Counted from the stretch's first letter, positions 43,633 to 56,854 are shown. The stretch: 64,000 nucleotides of DNA from Synechococcus sp. HK05 (GCF_019104765.1 NZ_JAHRXJ010000011.1:186001-250000), one strand, 5' to 3'. Translations and numbers: made by a program. Notes: generated by a model from the letters alone, not told the origin.

Positions 43633-46503
43633 ATGCTCAAGCTGCTGCTGGGTGATCCCAATGCCCGCAAGCTGAAGCGCTATCAGCCGATCGTTTCCGA
43701 TATCAATCTGCTCGAAGAGGAGGTGGCCCCCCTCTCCGACGACGAGCTGCGTGGCCTCACCACTGAATTCCGCGGCAAGCTCGCTGCCTTGCAGCTGGAG
43801 TGCCAAAACCGCGGCCTGAGCCTCGAAGCCACGCTCGAACGCGAGCGAAAACTGCTCGATGAGCTGCTGCCTCAGGCCTTCGCCGTGGTGCGCGAAGCCG
43901 GCAAGCGCGTGCTCGGTATGCGCCACTTCGATGTGCAGCTGATTGGCGGCATGGTGCTGCACGACGGCCAGATCGCTGAGATGAAAACCGGCGAGGGCAA
44001 AACCCTCGTGGCCACCCTGCCCGCCTACCTCAACGCCCTCACCGGCCGCGGTGTGCACGTGGTGACGGTGAACGACTACCTCGCCCGCCGCGACGCGGAG
44101 TGGATGGGGCAGGTGCACCGCTTCCTGGGCCTCTCGGTGGGCTTGATCCAGCAAGACATGGATCCCGCCACCCGCCGCCAGAACTATGGCTGCGACATCA
44201 CCTACGCCACCAACTCAGAGCTCGGGTTCGACTACCTGCGCGACAACATGGCGGCGGACATCGCCGAGGTGGTGCAGCGCGAGTTCCACTACTGCGTGAT
44301 CGACGAAGTCGACTCGATCCTGATCGACGAAGCCCGCACGCCGCTGATCATCTCCGGCCAGGTGGAGCGTCCCCAGGAGAAGTATCAGAGGGCCGCTGAG
44401 GTGGCCGCCGCCCTGGTGCGCGCCGCTGAACTCGGCAAAGACGGCATCGACCCCGAGGGCGACTACGAAGTTGACGAGAAGCAGCGCAACTGCACCCTTA
44501 CCGATGAGGGCTACGCCAAGGCCGAGCAGCTGCTCGGGGTGAGCGATCTGTTTGATCCCCAGGATCCCTGGGCGCACTACATCAACAACGCGCTCAAGGC
44601 GAAGGAACTCTTCGTGAAAGACGTGAACTACATCGTGCGCGGCAGCGATGCCGTGATCGTGGATGAGTTCACCGGCCGCGTGATGCCCGGTCGCCGCTGG
44701 AGCGATGGCCAGCACCAGGCGATCGAGGCCAAGGAGGGTCTGCCGATTCAGCCCGAAACCCAGACGCTCGCCTCGATCACCTACCAGAACTTCTTCCTGC
44801 TTTACCCGCGCCTGGCCGGCATGACCGGCACCGCCAAAACGGAAGAAGTGGAGTTCGAGAAGACCTACAAGCTCGAGGTCACCATTGTTCCCACCAACCG
44901 CGTGCGTTCCCGCGCCGATTGGACCGATCAGGTGTACAAGAACGAAACCGCCAAATGGCGCGCCGTGGCCCTGGAAACGGCCGAGGTGCACAAAACCGGC
45001 CGGCCGGTGCTGGTGGGCACCACCAGCGTGGAGAAATCGGAGTTGCTGAGCGCCCTGCTGGCTGAGCAGGCGATTCCCCACAACCTGCTCAACGCCAAGC
45101 CCGAGAACGTGGAGCGGGAGGCCGAGATCGTGGCCCAGGCCGGCCGCGCCGGCGCTGTGACCATCGCCACCAACATGGCCGGCCGCGGGACGGACATCAT
45201 CCTGGGCGGCAACGCCGACTACATGGCCCGCCTCAAGCTGCGCGAGGTGCTGCTGCCCCGCCTGGTGCGGCCCGAAGAAGGCCACAAACCGCCGGTGCCG
45301 CTGCAGCGTGCTCCAGAAGCCGCTCCCGGCTTCGGTGCAGCCTCCAGTGCCGCCGCTGCCAAGGCCCCGTCCGAAGCCCGCGCCATTGGCGCCCTCTACC
45401 CCTGCGCCCTCAGCGATGCCACTGAGCACTCCCTCTCGGAGCTCGCCCACGATCTGGTGAAGGCCTGGGGCGACCGCCAGCTCACGGTGCTCGAGTTAGA
45501 AGACAAGATTGCCCAGGCGGCCGAGAAAGCCCCCACCGACGACGCTCAGATCCAGGCGCTGCGCTCGCTGATTGCCCGCGTGAAGGCTGAATACGAGGCC
45601 GTTACTGGCACGGAAGATGAGCAGGTGCGAGAAGCAGGCGGCCTGCACGTGATCGGCACCGAGCGCCACGAATCCCGCCGCGTGGACAACCAGCTGCGCG
45701 GCCGGGCGGGCCGCCAGGGCGACCCCGGCTCCACTCGCTTCTTCCTTTCGTTGGAAGACAACCTGCTGCGCATCTTCGGGGGCGACCGTGTGGCGGGCCT
45801 GATGAATGCCTTCCGCGTGGAGGAAGACATGCCGATCGAATCCGGCATGCTCACCCGCTCGCTCGAGGGCGCCCAAAAGAAGGTGGAAACGTACTACTAC
45901 GACATCCGCAAGCAGGTGTTCGAGTACGACGAGGTGATGAACAACCAGCGCAAGGCCGTGTATGCCGAGCGCCGGCGCGTGCTCGAAGGCCGCGAGCTCA
46001 AGCAGCAAGTGGTGGGCTACGGCGAGCGCACCATGACCGACATCGTGGAGGCGTACGTGAACCCCGATCTGCCACCCGAGGAGTGGGATCTCGATCGCCT
46101 CGTGAGCAAGGTGCAGGAGTTCGTGTATCTCCTGGAGGACCTCAAGCCCGATCAGCTGCGCGGCCTCTCGGTGGAGGAGCTCAAGGCCTTCCTGCAGGAG
46201 CAGCTGCGCAACGCCTACGACATCAAGGAGGGCCAGATCGAGCAGCAGCGCCCCGGCCTGATGCGCGAAGCCGAGCGCTTCTTCATCCTCCAGCAGATCG
46301 ACACGCTCTGGCGTGAACACCTGCAGGCGATGGACGCCCTGCGCGAATCGGTGGGTCTGCGCGGCTACGGCCAGAAGGATCCGCTGATCGAATACAAGAA
46401 CGAGGGTTACGACATGTTCCTCGAGATGATGACCCAGATGCGCCGCAACGTGATCTACTCGATGTTCATGTTCCAGCCGGCGGCGGCGCCGCAAGCTGCC
46501 TGA
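43633..46503 (+). CDS. secA: protein translocase ATPase SecA
   Basis: 956 residues. Walker [57 protein letters not shown] and [20 protein letters not shown] are all intact. An Ala/Pro-rich insert of about 100 residues (around 545-650) splits nucleotide-binding domain 2 as in other cyanobacteria. The C-terminal zinc-binding tail is absent; the protein ends [10 protein letters not shown]. SecA drives preproteins through SecYEG. Its last 38 bases overlap the convergent ABC gene. Confidence 0.97.
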   Translation: MLKLLLGDPNARKLKRYQPIVSDINLLEEEVAPLSDDELRGLTTEFRGKLAALQLECQNRGLSLEATLERERKLLDELLPQAFAVVREAGKRVLGMRHFDVQLIGGMVLHDGQIAEMKTGEGKTLVATLPAYLNALTGRGVHVVTVNDYLARRDAEWMGQVHRFLGLSVGLIQQDMDPATRRQNYGCDITYATNSELGFDYLRDNMAADIAEVVQREFHYCVIDEVDSILIDEARTPLIISGQVERPQEKYQRAAEVAAALVRAAELGKDGIDPEGDYEVDEKQRNCTLTDEGYAKAEQLLGVSDLFDPQDPWAHYINNALKAKELFVKDVNYIVRGSDAVIVDEFTGRVMPGRRWSDGQHQAIEAKEGLPIQPETQTLASITYQNFFLLYPRLAGMTGTAKTEEVEFEKTYKLEVTIVPTNRVRSRADWTDQVYKNETAKWRAVALETAEVHKTGRPVLVGTTSVEKSELLSALLAEQAIPHNLLNAKPENVEREAEIVAQAGRAGAVTIATNMAGRGTDIILGGNADYMARLKLREVLLPRLVRPEEGHKPPVPLQRAPEAAPGFGAASSAAAAKAPSEARAIGALYPCALSDATEHSLSELAHDLVKAWGDRQLTVLELEDKIAQAAEKAPTDDAQIQALRSLIARVKAEYEAVTGTEDEQVREAGGLHVIGTERHESRRVDNQLRGRAGRQGDPGSTRFFLSLEDNLLRIFGGDRVAGLMNAFRVEEDMPIESGMLTRSLEGAQKKVETYYYDIRKQVFEYDEVMNNQRKAVYAERRRVLEGRELKQQVVGYGERTMTDIVEAYVNPDLPPEEWDLDRLVSKVQEFVYLLEDLKPDQLRGLSVEELKAFLQEQLRNAYDIKEGQIEQQRPGLMREAERFFILQQIDTLWREHLQAMDALRESVGLRGYGQKDPLIEYKNEGYDMFLEMMTQMRRNVIYSMFMFQPAAAPQAA

Positions 46504-47839
46504 TCAACTCGGGCGGGGCTGTTGCGAGATCGCAGAGCCCCGCCCCACCCACTTCAGGGCTCGCCAACACGCGAAACGCGGTGTGGTCCACCACCCGATG
46601 CAAGAAGTGGCCGGGTTGATCGTTGCGCCACACACCACCGCCAACGAAATACACGCCGGGGATGAGACCCCCACCAAAGCTGAACAACACCTCCCAGCAC
46701 TGGCCAGGTTCAGCGACAAAGGCGTCGCCGGGTAATGGAAACACCTGCCCGGTGATCCTGAGGCCTTGCGTGCTGGCGATGTAGCAACCGCAGCGCAGGG
46801 CCTGGGCCGAACTGCTGAGGGCCGCGGCGTAGCGAAAGCGCAGCTGAAAGGCTGCGCGAAACGGAATCTGATTGCGGGGCCGGCCATCCGGGGTTTCGAT
46901 GCTCACACCGAGGATCTCCACACCCTCGCTCGCATACACCTCACGGCTGCTGGGCACCAGCAATCCAGGCTCCATCGCCTCCGTGCCGCCGCTGGGGCTG
47001 CAGCTCTGGTGCACCTGCGATGCCGCCCCCGCTGCCGTTGCAGCGCCCTGCTGTTGCAGCTGCTCTCGTTTACGACGGATCACCGCTGCCCACTCCGCAT
47101 CCGGTGCATTCGCCAACTGCTGATAGGTGGTGGTCACCAGCGAGGGTTGCCCCATCAGCTGGGCTTGGCCGCGATGCAACAGCAGCGCCTGATCACAGTG
47201 CTGGATGATCTGGGCGCAGCTGTGGGTCACCAGCAAGATCGAGGTGCCCGAGGCCTTGAGCTGGCTCAGGCGCGCAAAACACTTCTTCTGGAACAGTTCA
47301 TCACCCACCGCCAGGGCTTCATCCACGATCAGGATGTCGGGATCAATGCTGGCCTGCACCGCAAACGCCAGGCGAAGCGCCATTCCACTGGAATAGGTCT
47401 TCACGGGTTGGTGCACATAGTCGCCGATATCTGCAAACGCCAGGATGGCGTCGAGCTTGTCTTCAGTTTGTTGCTGACTGAGCCCCAGCAGGGAGGCATT
47501 CAAAAACACATTTTCAATACCGCTGAACTCCGGGTTGAAGCCGCTGCCCAGCTCCAGCAGTCCCGCCACCCGTCCTTGGCGATGCACCGTGCCCTCGCTG
47601 GGGGTGAGGGTGCCACACAACAGCTGCAGCAGGGTGCTCTTCCCCGAACCATTACGCCCCACAACCCCCAGGGTCTGACCAGCCGGCAAAGCAAAGCTCA
47701 CACCCCGGAGCGCCCATTTCTCCTGATACAGCTGCCGCCGCTCACCCCAAAGACCCTGGGCCAACCGGGCGCGCGGTGAGGGAAAGATCCTGTAGCACTT
47801 CCCCAAATCCTCAGCCTGCAGGGCGATCGCTGCTGTCAT
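46466..47839 (-). CDS. Wzt-like polysaccharide ABC exporter ATPase
   Basis: 457 residues. N-terminal ATPase: [16 protein letters not shown], the TagH/Wzt-type [34 protein letters not shown]. The C-terminal about 190 residues form a beta-sandwich like the Wzt substrate-binding domain ([31 protein letters not shown]). With the permease at 47844 it should export an undecaprenyl-linked O-antigen type glycan. The final 38 bases run antisense into the secA end. Confidence 0.9.
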   Translation of the reverse strand: MTAAIALQAEDLGKCYRIFPSPRARLAQGLWGERRQLYQEKWALRGVSFALPAGQTLGVVGRNGSGKSTLLQLLCGTLTPSEGTVHRQGRVAGLLELGSGFNPEFSGIENVFLNASLLGLSQQQTEDKLDAILAFADIGDYVHQPVKTYSSGMALRLAFAVQASIDPDILIVDEALAVGDELFQKKCFARLSQLKASGTSILLVTHSCAQIIQHCDQALLLHRGQAQLMGQPSLVTTTYQQLANAPDAEWAAVIRRKREQLQQQGAATAAGAASQVHQSCSPSGGTEAMEPGLLVPSSREVYASEGVEILGVSIETPDGRPRNQIPFRAAFQLRFRYAAALSSSAQALRCGCYIASTQGLRITGQVFPLPGDAFVAEPGQCWEVLFSFGGGLIPGVYFVGGGVWRNDQPGHFLHRVVDHTAFRVLASPEVGGAGLCDLATAPPELIRQLAAPPPAGT

Positions 47840-47843
47840 GGCG

Positions 47844-48662
47844 CTACATCACATCCGCAAAACCACGCCGGGCTTTCAGAAACAAGCGAAACCCCAGCTC
47901 GCAGCCCAGCAGCGCCAGCGGAACGCCTAACAGCACAAACAGGATCTCAGGCTGTTCACCCCGCACCAGGACCCGCCGCGTTTGCTCAATCACAGGCACC
48001 AGGGGGTTCACCCGCAGCCAGGGCTGCCAACGCTCTGGCAATGCCGACAGCGGATAAAAAATCGCACTGAGAAACATCAACATACTGAGCCCCACACTCA
48101 CCACCTGCGGCAAATCCCGCAGAAACACCCCAAGGGCTGAGAGCAACCAACACACCCCCAAACAGCCCAGCACGAGCGGCAGCCAAACCAGTGGCAGCCA
48201 GAGCGCCGTGACCGGAATGGCGCCCACAGCCATCCATTCGAACAGCCCCAGCACCACCAAACTGGTGCACGCGTGAAACCCAGCCGCACCAACCGCAACA
48301 GCGCTCAACACCTCAAGTGGAAACACCACCTTGGTGACATAACTCGGCTCACTGAGCACGAGCGTGGGGGCCTTGCCCACGCACTCCGCCGCCAGGTTGA
48401 ACACGATCAACCCGGCGAACAAATTGATCGCAAAACCCAGTGGCCCCGCCTGCTCCAGATCCGGCCAACGGGCTTTGAACACCGTGGAGAACACAAACGT
48501 GTACACCGCCAACATCAGCAAGGGGTTGAGCAAGCTCCAGCCCCAGCCCAGCAGGGAACCCCGATAGCGACCCACCACCTCCCGCTGGGTGAGCCGCCAG
48601 AGCAGGATGCGGTGCTGATGCAAACGACGCAGCCACAACGGCGCCAGACCCCAGGCCTTCAT
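47844..48662 (-). CDS. Wzm/TagG-like ABC-2 permease for polysaccharide export
   Basis: 272 residues with six hydrophobic segments; N-terminal cytoplasmic [20 protein letters not shown] and the end [16 protein letters not shown] are typical ABC-2 exporter features. Partner of the ATPase gene 4 bases downstream. Its start overlaps the cysE stop by 4 bases, a fixed coupling between sulfur metabolism and an exporter that looks accidental or syntenic. Confidence 0.9.
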   Translation of the reverse strand: MKAWGLAPLWLRRLHQHRILLWRLTQREVVGRYRGSLLGWGWSLLNPLLMLAVYTFVFSTVFKARWPDLEQAGPLGFAINLFAGLIVFNLAAECVGKAPTLVLSEPSYVTKVVFPLEVLSAVAVGAAGFHACTSLVVLGLFEWMAVGAIPVTALWLPLVWLPLVLGCLGVCWLLSALGVFLRDLPQVVSVGLSMLMFLSAIFYPLSALPERWQPWLRVNPLVPVIEQTRRVLVRGEQPEILFVLLGVPLALLGCELGFRLFLKARRGFADVM

Positions 48663-49414
48663 GGACGCTGTTGCTCGTCGCCGAGAAATTCCAGAATCTC
48701 ACGGTCTTTGAGGTTCTGGGCCGCTCCGCGGCAGGGTTCCAGCAGCGGCTGGCCCGCCGCCAATTCCCGCAGGCACGCCTGCGTGCGGGCGAGCTCCCCC
48801 TCCAATTGATCGATGCGCTCCATCAGGTTGCGGATCACGCGCGCCTCCGCATCCGGCAACGCGGAGTGGGCCAGCGGATCGATGCGCACACCGCTCTGGT
48901 GAATCACTCGCCCCGGGATGCCCACCACGGTGCTGTCAGGCGCGACATCGCGAAGGACCACCGAGCCGGCGCCGATCCGCGTGTTAGCACCCACCTGAAT
49001 AGCTCCCAGCACCTTCGCACCAGCCCCAACCACGACGTTGTGCTTGAGGGTCGGGTGGCGTTTGCCATGGGCCTTGCCAGTGCCGCCCAAGGTCACCCCC
49101 TGGTACAGCAAGCAGTTGTCACCGATCACGCTTGTTTCACCAATCACCACGCCCATGCCGTGATCGATGAAGACACCTCGGCCAATTTGAGCACCGGGAT
49201 GGATTTCGATACCCGTGAGCCAGCGACCCAATTGGCTGAGAATTCGCGCCAGCAGAGGCGTCAACGGCCAGCGGAGCCGCCAGAGCTGGTGGCTCACGCG
49301 ATGCAGCGTCAGAGCGTGCAGCCCCGGATAGCAGCACAGAATCTCCAGGACCCCACGGGCCGCCGGATCGCGCTCCTTGATGATCGCCAGGTCGGCGCGC
49401 AGGGCGTTGAGCAT
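48659..49414 (-). CDS. cysE: serine O-acetyltransferase CysE
   Basis: 251 residues from ATG 49414 ([20 protein letters not shown]); the longer frame is rejected because the family starts here. The left-handed beta-helix has [36 protein letters not shown] and VVGIPGRVI. It makes O-acetylserine for cysteine synthase. Seventeen bases downstream of a GntR regulator on the same strand. Confidence 0.95.
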   Translation of the reverse strand: MLNALRADLAIIKERDPAARGVLEILCCYPGLHALTLHRVSHQLWRLRWPLTPLLARILSQLGRWLTGIEIHPGAQIGRGVFIDHGMGVVIGETSVIGDNCLLYQGVTLGGTGKAHGKRHPTLKHNVVVGAGAKVLGAIQVGANTRIGAGSVVLRDVAPDSTVVGIPGRVIHQSGVRIDPLAHSALPDAEARVIRNLMERIDQLEGELARTQACLRELAAGQPLLEPCRGAAQNLKDREILEFLGDEQQRP

Positions 49415-49431
49415 GGGGAGAGTCTGCCGGC

Positions 49432-50421
49432 TCAGACCGCCAGCAGGCCGATCTCCTTGCGGAGCAGATCGATCGTGGCACTGCCCAAATAACTTTGGGC
49501 ACAGTGCACCTGGGGCAGGCGCATCAGCTGGGCGCGGTTCTGGCGCAGGTTCTGCTCCACCAGCGGCAAGCTCGGCCGATCGCACAGCACATGGCTCGAG
49601 GCCCGCAACAAGGCCAACAAGCGGCTACTCACATCGGGCGTTGCCGTCATCAGCAGGAGCTCACTGCCGCGCATGCTGTGCAAAATCACCTCAGCTGCGC
49701 GCAGGATGCCCGGGCTGATGCTCACAAGGCCCACACAGCTGCCGGCCTTGAGGTCTTTGAGCAGGTCGAGCTCGTGGCGGAAGTCGTTGAGGTCCACCGG
49801 CACGGCGCGCACGCTGTGGCGGCGGGCGATCTCCTCCACCGGCTGCAGGAAGTAGCGGCTGGTCACCACCGTGCCATTGCTAGAGCTTTCGAGAACGCTT
49901 TCCAGCTCCTCCATCGGCACCACTTCCACCGGAACATCCAGGTGGGGCGTCAGCTCCTCAGCAATCAGCATCGAGGCGCCAATGTCCTCCCGAGGGGTAC
50001 TCACCAGCACCCGGGCGCCGCAGCGCAAGCGCCAGTCGATCTCGCGGGTGAACAGATCGCGGGCCTGCTGCAGGGTGCAGCCGGCATTGAGCAAACCATC
50101 CACGCTCTGGCGCACCTCGCGGTCGATATCCGGCAGATGGCGGCTACGGGGACCCGGTGCGGGCTTGATGTCGCGCGGGTTCTGCTGGTCGCGCACATAG
50201 ATGCCAGAGCCGGCCATGGCTTCCACAACGCCATCGTTCTCCAGCTGGCGGTACACCTTGCTGATCGTGTTGCGGTGCAGGCCGGTCTGCATCGCTAGCT
50301 GGCGCGTGCTCGGTAAGCGATGACCGGGCGGAAAATGCCGAGCCGCAATCGCAAAGCAGATCTGGTTGTACAGCTGGCTCGACGCCGGGATGTCGCTGTC
50401 CTGCTGAATGTGGAACCGCAA
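49432..50421 (-). CDS. GntR-type transcriptional regulator
   Basis: 329 residues from TTG 50421 ([19 protein letters not shown], where homologues begin); another TTG at 50436 would add five residues, and no ATG is available. N-terminal winged helix: [32 protein letters not shown]. The effector part ([22 protein letters not shown]) is not an FCD, UTRA or aminotransferase domain that I recognise. Possible controller of cysE and the exporter genes downstream, and of the divergent hydrolase. Confidence 0.85.
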   Translation of the reverse strand: MRFHIQQDSDIPASSQLYNQICFAIAARHFPPGHRLPSTRQLAMQTGLHRNTISKVYRQLENDGVVEAMAGSGIYVRDQQNPRDIKPAPGPRSRHLPDIDREVRQSVDGLLNAGCTLQQARDLFTREIDWRLRCGARVLVSTPREDIGASMLIAEELTPHLDVPVEVVPMEELESVLESSSNGTVVTSRYFLQPVEEIARRHSVRAVPVDLNDFRHELDLLKDLKAGSCVGLVSISPGILRAAEVILHSMRGSELLLMTATPDVSSRLLALLRASSHVLCDRPSLPLVEQNLRQNRAQLMRLPQVHCAQSYLGSATIDLLRKEIGLLAV

Positions 50422-50500
50422 ACCGGAGTGGCACAACGCTGCGGCGCCACCATACGGATCTTTGGCGCCGGTGACAATTGCAATCCCGGCATAAGCGGCT

Positions 50501-51244
50501 GTGACGAAAGCGATTCAGGCGAACCACACCGAAGTGATCACCCCCGAGGGCGCCATGCCCGCCTGGTGGGCGCGCCCCGAGGCCCCGAGAGCGGGTGTGC
50601 TGGTGCTGCCCGAGGTGTTCGGCGTGAACGGCTGGGTGCGCAGCGTGGCCGACCGCCTGGCGGAGCAGGGCTATGCGTCTCTCGCCATCAGCACCTTCTG
50701 GCGCACGGCGCCTCGGCTGGAAGCCGGCTACGACGAGGCCGGTTTGCTGCTGGGCCGGCAGCACCGCGATCAAGTGCGGGCCGAACAGCTGCGCGCCGAT
50801 GTGATGGCGGCGGCGGCCTGGATGCAGCAAAGCCACAGCGCTGATGGGTTGGGAGAGAAGCCCCTGGGTTGCGTGGGCTTCTGCTTTGGCGGCCACCTGG
50901 CGATGCTCGCTGCCACCCTGCCGGTGATTGCCGCCACGTGTGATTTCTATGGCGCTCGCGTCTCCACCGATCGCCCCGGCGGCGGTGCGCCCACGCTTAC
51001 CGATGTGCCGCAGATTCCCGGCAGGCTGTGGTGCTTCTGCGGCGATCAGGATCCACTCATGCCCCCGGAAGAGCTCAGCGCGATCGAGCAGGCTCTGGCG
51101 GCCGCACCAGGCAACCGACACCGTTTTGTGCGGGCCCCGGGCGCCGGCCACGGCTACATGTGCGAAGCCCGCGCCGACTTCAACGCCGAAGCCTCAGCCG
51201 CCGGTTGGGCGGCGATGCTCGAGCTGTTTGGTGAAACGCTCTGA
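50501..51244 (+). CDS. dienelactone hydrolase family protein
   Basis: 247 residues from GTG 50501. Alpha/beta hydrolase with Cys nucleophile in GCVGFCFGGHLA, Asp in FCGDQDPLMP and His in GAGHGYMC, the Cys-Asp-His triad of dienelactone hydrolases. Native substrate unknown; such enzymes are widespread in cyanobacteria. Divergent from the GntR gene across 79 bases. Confidence 0.92.
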   Translation: MTKAIQANHTEVITPEGAMPAWWARPEAPRAGVLVLPEVFGVNGWVRSVADRLAEQGYASLAISTFWRTAPRLEAGYDEAGLLLGRQHRDQVRAEQLRADVMAAAAWMQQSHSADGLGEKPLGCVGFCFGGHLAMLAATLPVIAATCDFYGARVSTDRPGGGAPTLTDVPQIPGRLWCFCGDQDPLMPPEELSAIEQALAAAPGNRHRFVRAPGAGHGYMCEARADFNAEASAAGWAAMLELFGETL

Positions 51245-51261
51245 AGGCGGCAGAGCCGCCT
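51245..51261. terminator. short GC hairpin between convergent genes
   Basis: AGGCGGC (51245-51251) and GCCGCCT (51255-51261) with a 3-base loop lie between the hydrolase and infC stops. No T-run follows on either strand, so a two-way terminator is only likely from position. Confidence 0.45.
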
Positions 51262-51274
51262 GGCTGGTTGAGCC

Positions 51275-51922
51275 TCAGCCCTCAGCGGCTGCTGCAGCGG
51301 CCTGTTGGCGCGGAGTTTCGATCGTGCGCACGGCCTTGCTGGCGGCGGCTTCGGCTTCTTTCTCCTTGGCCAGCGGCGTTTTGCGCGGCGTGAGGAACAT
51401 GATCATGTTGCGGCCCTCGCGCTTGGGCTCCTGCTGGATCTCGGCCTTTTCCTCAAGGTCTTTGGCCATGCGCTTGAGCAGCTGCTCGGCCAAGGCGGTG
51501 TGCTGGATCTCGCGGCCCCGGAAGATCACGGTGCACTTCACCTTGTCGCCGGCTTTAAGGAAGCGGGAAGCCTGACCGATCCGCACGTCGTAATCGTGCT
51601 GATCGATCTTGTAGCGCATCTTCACCTCCTTCACTTCGGTTTGGTGAGATTTTTTCTTGGCTTCCTTGGCCTTCTTTTCCTGCTCAAACTTGAACTTGCC
51701 GTAGTCCATGATCCGGCACACCGGCGGATCAGCCTTCTCGCTCACCAGCACCAGGTCGAGCTCGCGGTCTTTGGCCACCTCCAGGGCCGCCTCCCGCGTG
51801 ATCACCCCCAGCTGACTGCCGTCGGCATCCACCACCCGCAACTGGGGATAGCTGATGCGGTCGTTGATGTTGGGGAGCTCCCGCACCGGAGCGCGGCGGT
51901 CAAAACGAGGACGAGGTGGCAT
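51275..51922 (-). CDS. infC: translation initiation factor IF-3
   Basis: 215 residues. N-terminal [20 protein letters not shown] and the central [19 protein letters not shown] are diagnostic; a C-terminal Ala/Glu tail of about 40 residues exceeds E. coli IF-3 as usual in cyanobacteria. It starts with ATG rather than the AUU used for self-control in E. coli. Forty-five bases downstream of miaA on the same strand. Confidence 0.97.
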   Translation of the reverse strand: MPPRPRFDRRAPVRELPNINDRISYPQLRVVDADGSQLGVITREAALEVAKDRELDLVLVSEKADPPVCRIMDYGKFKFEQEKKAKEAKKKSHQTEVKEVKMRYKIDQHDYDVRIGQASRFLKAGDKVKCTVIFRGREIQHTALAEQLLKRMAKDLEEKAEIQQEPKREGRNMIMFLTPRKTPLAKEKEAEAAASKAVRTIETPRQQAAAAAAEG

Positions 51923-51967
51923 TCAGGCGGGCGAGAGGACGAAAAGAAAACAGTGTCTGTTCACCCT

Positions 51968-52879
51968 TCACCCTAGAACGCGCTCGATCGCCTGCAAGGC
52001 CTGCTGCAGCGGATCGGCGCCATCCAGCCAGAGCGGCTGATGCTGGCGGCGGAACCAGGTGCGCTGGCGTTTGGCGAATTGCTGGGTGCGTTGGGTGGTG
52101 AGGGCGATCGCTTCGGGTTCCTGCAGGTCCCCGCTCAGTACGGCCTTGGCCTCGCCGTAGCCGATCGTGTCGAGCAGGGGGCAGGCCTCCCCGTAGCGCT
52201 CGATCAGGCTGCGGGTTTCCTCCACCAGCCCTTCGGCGTAGAGGCCAGCGCTGCGCAGGGCGATGCGGCGCTTGAGATCCGGCGGATTCAGGCCCAGCTC
52301 CAGCACGCGCCATGGGGGCGGTGTAGCTCCCTGTTGGGCGCTCAGCGGTTGGCCGGTGGCATAGATCACCTCCAGGGCCCGTTGGGTGCGCAAGGCGTCG
52401 TTGGCCATGATCCGCGCACCCGCCGTTGGGTCGGCGGCGCAGAGCAGTTGGTGGCAGAGGGGCTGGCCGAAGGCGTCGAGCTGGGCCCGTAGCTGGGGCT
52501 GGGGCGGAACGGCCGGCGGCGTCATCCCCTGAGTGATCGCTTTGAGATAGAGGCCGCTGCCGCCCACCAGTAGGGCGATGCCGCGCCGGGCGTGTTCAGC
52601 GGTGATCACCTGTTCGGCTTCAGCCCGGAATTCCTGCAGGTTGATCGGTTGATCGGGGCGGCGCAGGTCCAGCAGCTCATGGCGCACCGCCGCCCGCTGG
52701 GCCGGGGTGGGCTTGGCGGTGCCGATATCCATCTCCTTGTAAAGCTGCCGCGAATCCACCGACAGCACCGCTAGATCCAGTGCCTGGGCTAGCTCGATGC
52801 CGAGGGCCGTTTTGCCGCTGGCGGTGGGCCCCAGCAGCACAATCACGAGGGGCTGGGCAGCGGTTTCGGCTTGACTCAT
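51968..52879 (-). CDS. miaA: tRNA dimethylallyltransferase MiaA
   Basis: 303 residues from ATG 52879. P-loop [34 protein letters not shown] and the [12 protein letters not shown] motif match MiaA, which adds the isopentenyl group to A37 of tRNAs reading UNN codons. Upstream of infC; the 209 bases to gyrB hold both promoters. Confidence 0.96.
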   Translation of the reverse strand: MSQAETAAQPLVIVLLGPTASGKTALGIELAQALDLAVLSVDSRQLYKEMDIGTAKPTPAQRAAVRHELLDLRRPDQPINLQEFRAEAEQVITAEHARRGIALLVGGSGLYLKAITQGMTPPAVPPQPQLRAQLDAFGQPLCHQLLCAADPTAGARIMANDALRTQRALEVIYATGQPLSAQQGATPPPWRVLELGLNPPDLKRRIALRSAGLYAEGLVEETRSLIERYGEACPLLDTIGYGEAKAVLSGDLQEPEAIALTTQRTQQFAKRQRTWFRRQHQPLWLDGADPLQQALQAIERVLG

Positions 52880-52911
52880 CCGGGCACTTTGCCGGCGGGC
52901 CTGTCGCCTGA

Positions 52912-55050
<2,139 letters not shown>

Positions 55051-55383
55051 GTGGGGCATTCGGTGCTGCCCTCCGTGGATCAGCGCTTCAGCGCTTGGCG
55101 CTGGGGAGCTGTACTCGCTTTTGCCTTGTTCGCGCCAGTCTCACTACCTGCTGGCGGAGCTGATCGACGCCTGCCCGACGTGCGACGCCGCAACGCCGGT
55201 GAGCCTCTGCTCAGTACCGGTTGCCAGGCTCTTCAGGCCGCGCCGGATCTACAGGCTCCAGCCCTCGCCGAGGTTCATCCCGATCAACCCCTCCGGGTGA
55301 TGCGCAGCTGGCGCGATCAGGCCGGAGACCAGTGGCTGCAGGTGGAAGCAGGCGAGCAGCGCGGCTGGCTCGCTGTTGCCTGA
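55051..55383 (+). CDS. secreted SH3-like small protein
   Basis: 110 residues from a GTG that directly follows the gyrB TGA. A hydrophobic segment (about 18-34, GAVLAFALFAPVSLPAGGA) fits a signal peptide. The mature part reads GEPLLSTGCQALQAAP and later RVMRSWRDQAGDQWLQVE and GWLAV, the pattern of a bacterial SH3 domain. Likely binds the cell wall; no more can be said. Confidence 0.72.
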   Translation: MGHSVLPSVDQRFSAWRWGAVLAFALFAPVSLPAGGADRRLPDVRRRNAGEPLLSTGCQALQAAPDLQAPALAEVHPDQPLRVMRSWRDQAGDQWLQVEAGEQRGWLAVA

Positions 55384-55386
55384 CTG

Positions 55387-55749
55387 ATGCGCGACGCCGT
55401 TCTGGTGGCGATCGGCGCCGTGCCCGGCGCCTGGCTGCGTTTCCGCCTGGTGAACCACTTCGAGCCCATGGTGCCCCGCAAGCACTGGGCCACCTTTGGC
55501 GTGAATGTCACGGCTTGCTTCGCGCTCGGTTTGATTGCGGCCCTGGCGGGACGCTGCGGACCCGATCAACAGATCGGCTTGCTGCTTGCGACAGGCTTCC
55601 TCGGCAGCCTCAGCACGTTTTCCACCTTCGCGGCTGAGCTGTTGCAGTCGTGGCTGGTTGGCCAACGCCGGCAGGCGCTTTGGTTGATGGGCGGCTCGGT
55701 GGCGGCAGGCCTGTTGGCTGTGGCAGCCGGGATGGTGATCGGTGGCTGA
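55387..55749 (+). CDS. crcB: fluoride channel CrcB/Fluc, first subunit
   Basis: 120 residues, four transmembrane segments. GAVPGAWLRFRL, the Asn in FGVNVTACFALG and GFLGSLSTFSTF (Phe-box) match Fluc channels that let F- leave the cell. Four bases after the SH3 gene; overlaps the second crcB by 8 bases. No fluoride riboswitch seen upstream. Confidence 0.92.
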   Translation: MRDAVLVAIGAVPGAWLRFRLVNHFEPMVPRKHWATFGVNVTACFALGLIAALAGRCGPDQQIGLLLATGFLGSLSTFSTFAAELLQSWLVGQRRQALWLMGGSVAAGLLAVAAGMVIGG

Positions 55750-56158
55750 TCAGCTTGAAGCCCGGCGCCTGAGCTTTGAGCTCAGAGAGCTCTTACTGGT
55801 CGGCCTCGGCGCTGTTCCTGGCGCCTGGTTGCGCTGGCAGAGCGGTGTTCAGCTTGGGCCGCATCTGGGTGGCAGTGCCGGCGCCGATCTGCTGGTGAAT
55901 CTGGTGGGTGCGTTCATCCTCGGCTTTCTGGCCGGTCCGATTCCCCGCCGCACGAGCCTGGTGCTGTTGCTCGGGATCGGCTTCTGTGGCTGCCTCACCA
56001 CCTTCAGCAGCTGGATGTTGGATGTGGCCAAGCTGATTCAGGCGGGAAAGCCCGCCTGGGGCCTGGTGTTGATCGCCGTCAGCCTGGTGCTCGGGATTGC
56101 CTGCGCTGCGGCTGGCTTGGCGTTGAGCCGATCGGTGTTCCGATCTCGGCTCGACTGA
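55742..56158 (+). CDS. crcB: fluoride channel CrcB/Fluc, second subunit
   Basis: 138 residues from GTG 55742. GAVPGAWLRWQS, LLVNLVGAFILGFL and GFCGCLTTFSSW are the Fluc signatures. Two tandem crcB genes usually mean a heterodimeric channel with opposite membrane orientation. Overlaps the first copy by 8 bases, so translation is coupled. Confidence 0.92.
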   Translation: MADQLEARRLSFELRELLLVGLGAVPGAWLRWQSGVQLGPHLGGSAGADLLVNLVGAFILGFLAGPIPRRTSLVLLLGIGFCGCLTTFSSWMLDVAKLIQAGKPAWGLVLIAVSLVLGIACAAAGLALSRSVFRSRLD

Positions 56159-56205
56159 TCAGCTGGAGAGCCTTTTGATCCTGCTTTGGCATCCGTGCAG
56201 GTTCA

Positions 56206-56256
56206 AGCAACTGTCCAGAATTCCGTGCGGTCTGTACGAGATTCTGGACAGTTGCT
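56206..56256. repeat. perfect 16-base inverted repeat between crcB and gpx
   Basis: AGCAACTGTCCAGAAT (56206-56221) is repeated inverted at 56241-56256 with a 19-base loop. It sits between convergent genes but has no T-run on either side, so a terminator role is unsure. Could also be a protein site or a small mobile remnant. Confidence 0.75.
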
Positions 56257-56296
56257 GCTGCAATGGTCCCGGTCCTTGGGCCAAGGCAGTTTCAGA

Positions 56297-56767
56297 TCAG
56301 GCCGCCAGTGCTGCTTCGATCGCGCTCTTCAGCTCGGCCGACTCGGGCTCCACGCCGCTCTTGAAGCGAGCGATCACGGTGCCGTCCTTACCCACCAGGA
56401 ACTTCTCGAAGTTCCAGGCCACAGGGCCGGCGGGCTCGCTTTGAACCAGCGTGTCGAAGGGAGCGGCGCTGATCGCCACCTTGGCGTAGATGGGGAAGTT
56501 CACGCCGTATGTAGTGGAGCAGAACTGTTGGATTTCTTCCACGCTGCCGGGCTCCTGGGCGCCAAAGTCGTTGCAGGGGAAGGCCAGCACCGAGAAGCCC
56601 TGACTGCCGTACGAGTCCTGCAGGGCCTGCAGACCGGCGTACTGGCGGGTGAAGCCGCAGCGGCTGGCCACGTTCACAATCAGGCGCACCTGGCCATCGA
56701 GGGCACCAAGCTTCTGGTGCACTCCGGCGGCGGTGCTCACCACCACATCGCTCACGTTGATCGCCAT
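56297..56767 (-). CDS. glutathione peroxidase family protein
   Basis: 156 residues from ATG 56767. Peroxidatic Cys in IVNVASRCGFTRQY, then LAFPCNDFGAQEPG and PVAWNFEKFLVGKDG with the conserved Trp and Asn. The usual NQFG glutamine reads NDFG here. Cyanobacterial members use thioredoxin or NADPH-linked donors to reduce lipid hydroperoxides. Divergent from mgtE. Confidence 0.92.
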   Translation of the reverse strand: MAINVSDVVVSTAAGVHQKLGALDGQVRLIVNVASRCGFTRQYAGLQALQDSYGSQGFSVLAFPCNDFGAQEPGSVEEIQQFCSTTYGVNFPIYAKVAISAAPFDTLVQSEPAGPVAWNFEKFLVGKDGTVIARFKSGVEPESAELKSAIEAALAA

Positions 56768-56854
56768 CGGATCTGCCCGCCCGAGCGGGTGTTCGAGAAG
56801 GCCGGACCTTAGCGACATCAGCCCATAAACTCGGGTGGCCGCAGCACCGGAGCG

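Noticed and set aside
44215-46494. Long minus-strand frames opposite secA
   Set aside because: Shadow frames of secA with His/Gly/Leu-biased composition and no domain.
51275-51922. Rare AUU start for infC
   Set aside because: A normal ATG at 51922 fits the family N-terminus.
55051-55386. Fluoride riboswitch before crcB
   Set aside because: The gap to the preceding gene is 3 bases and the upstream sequence is coding.
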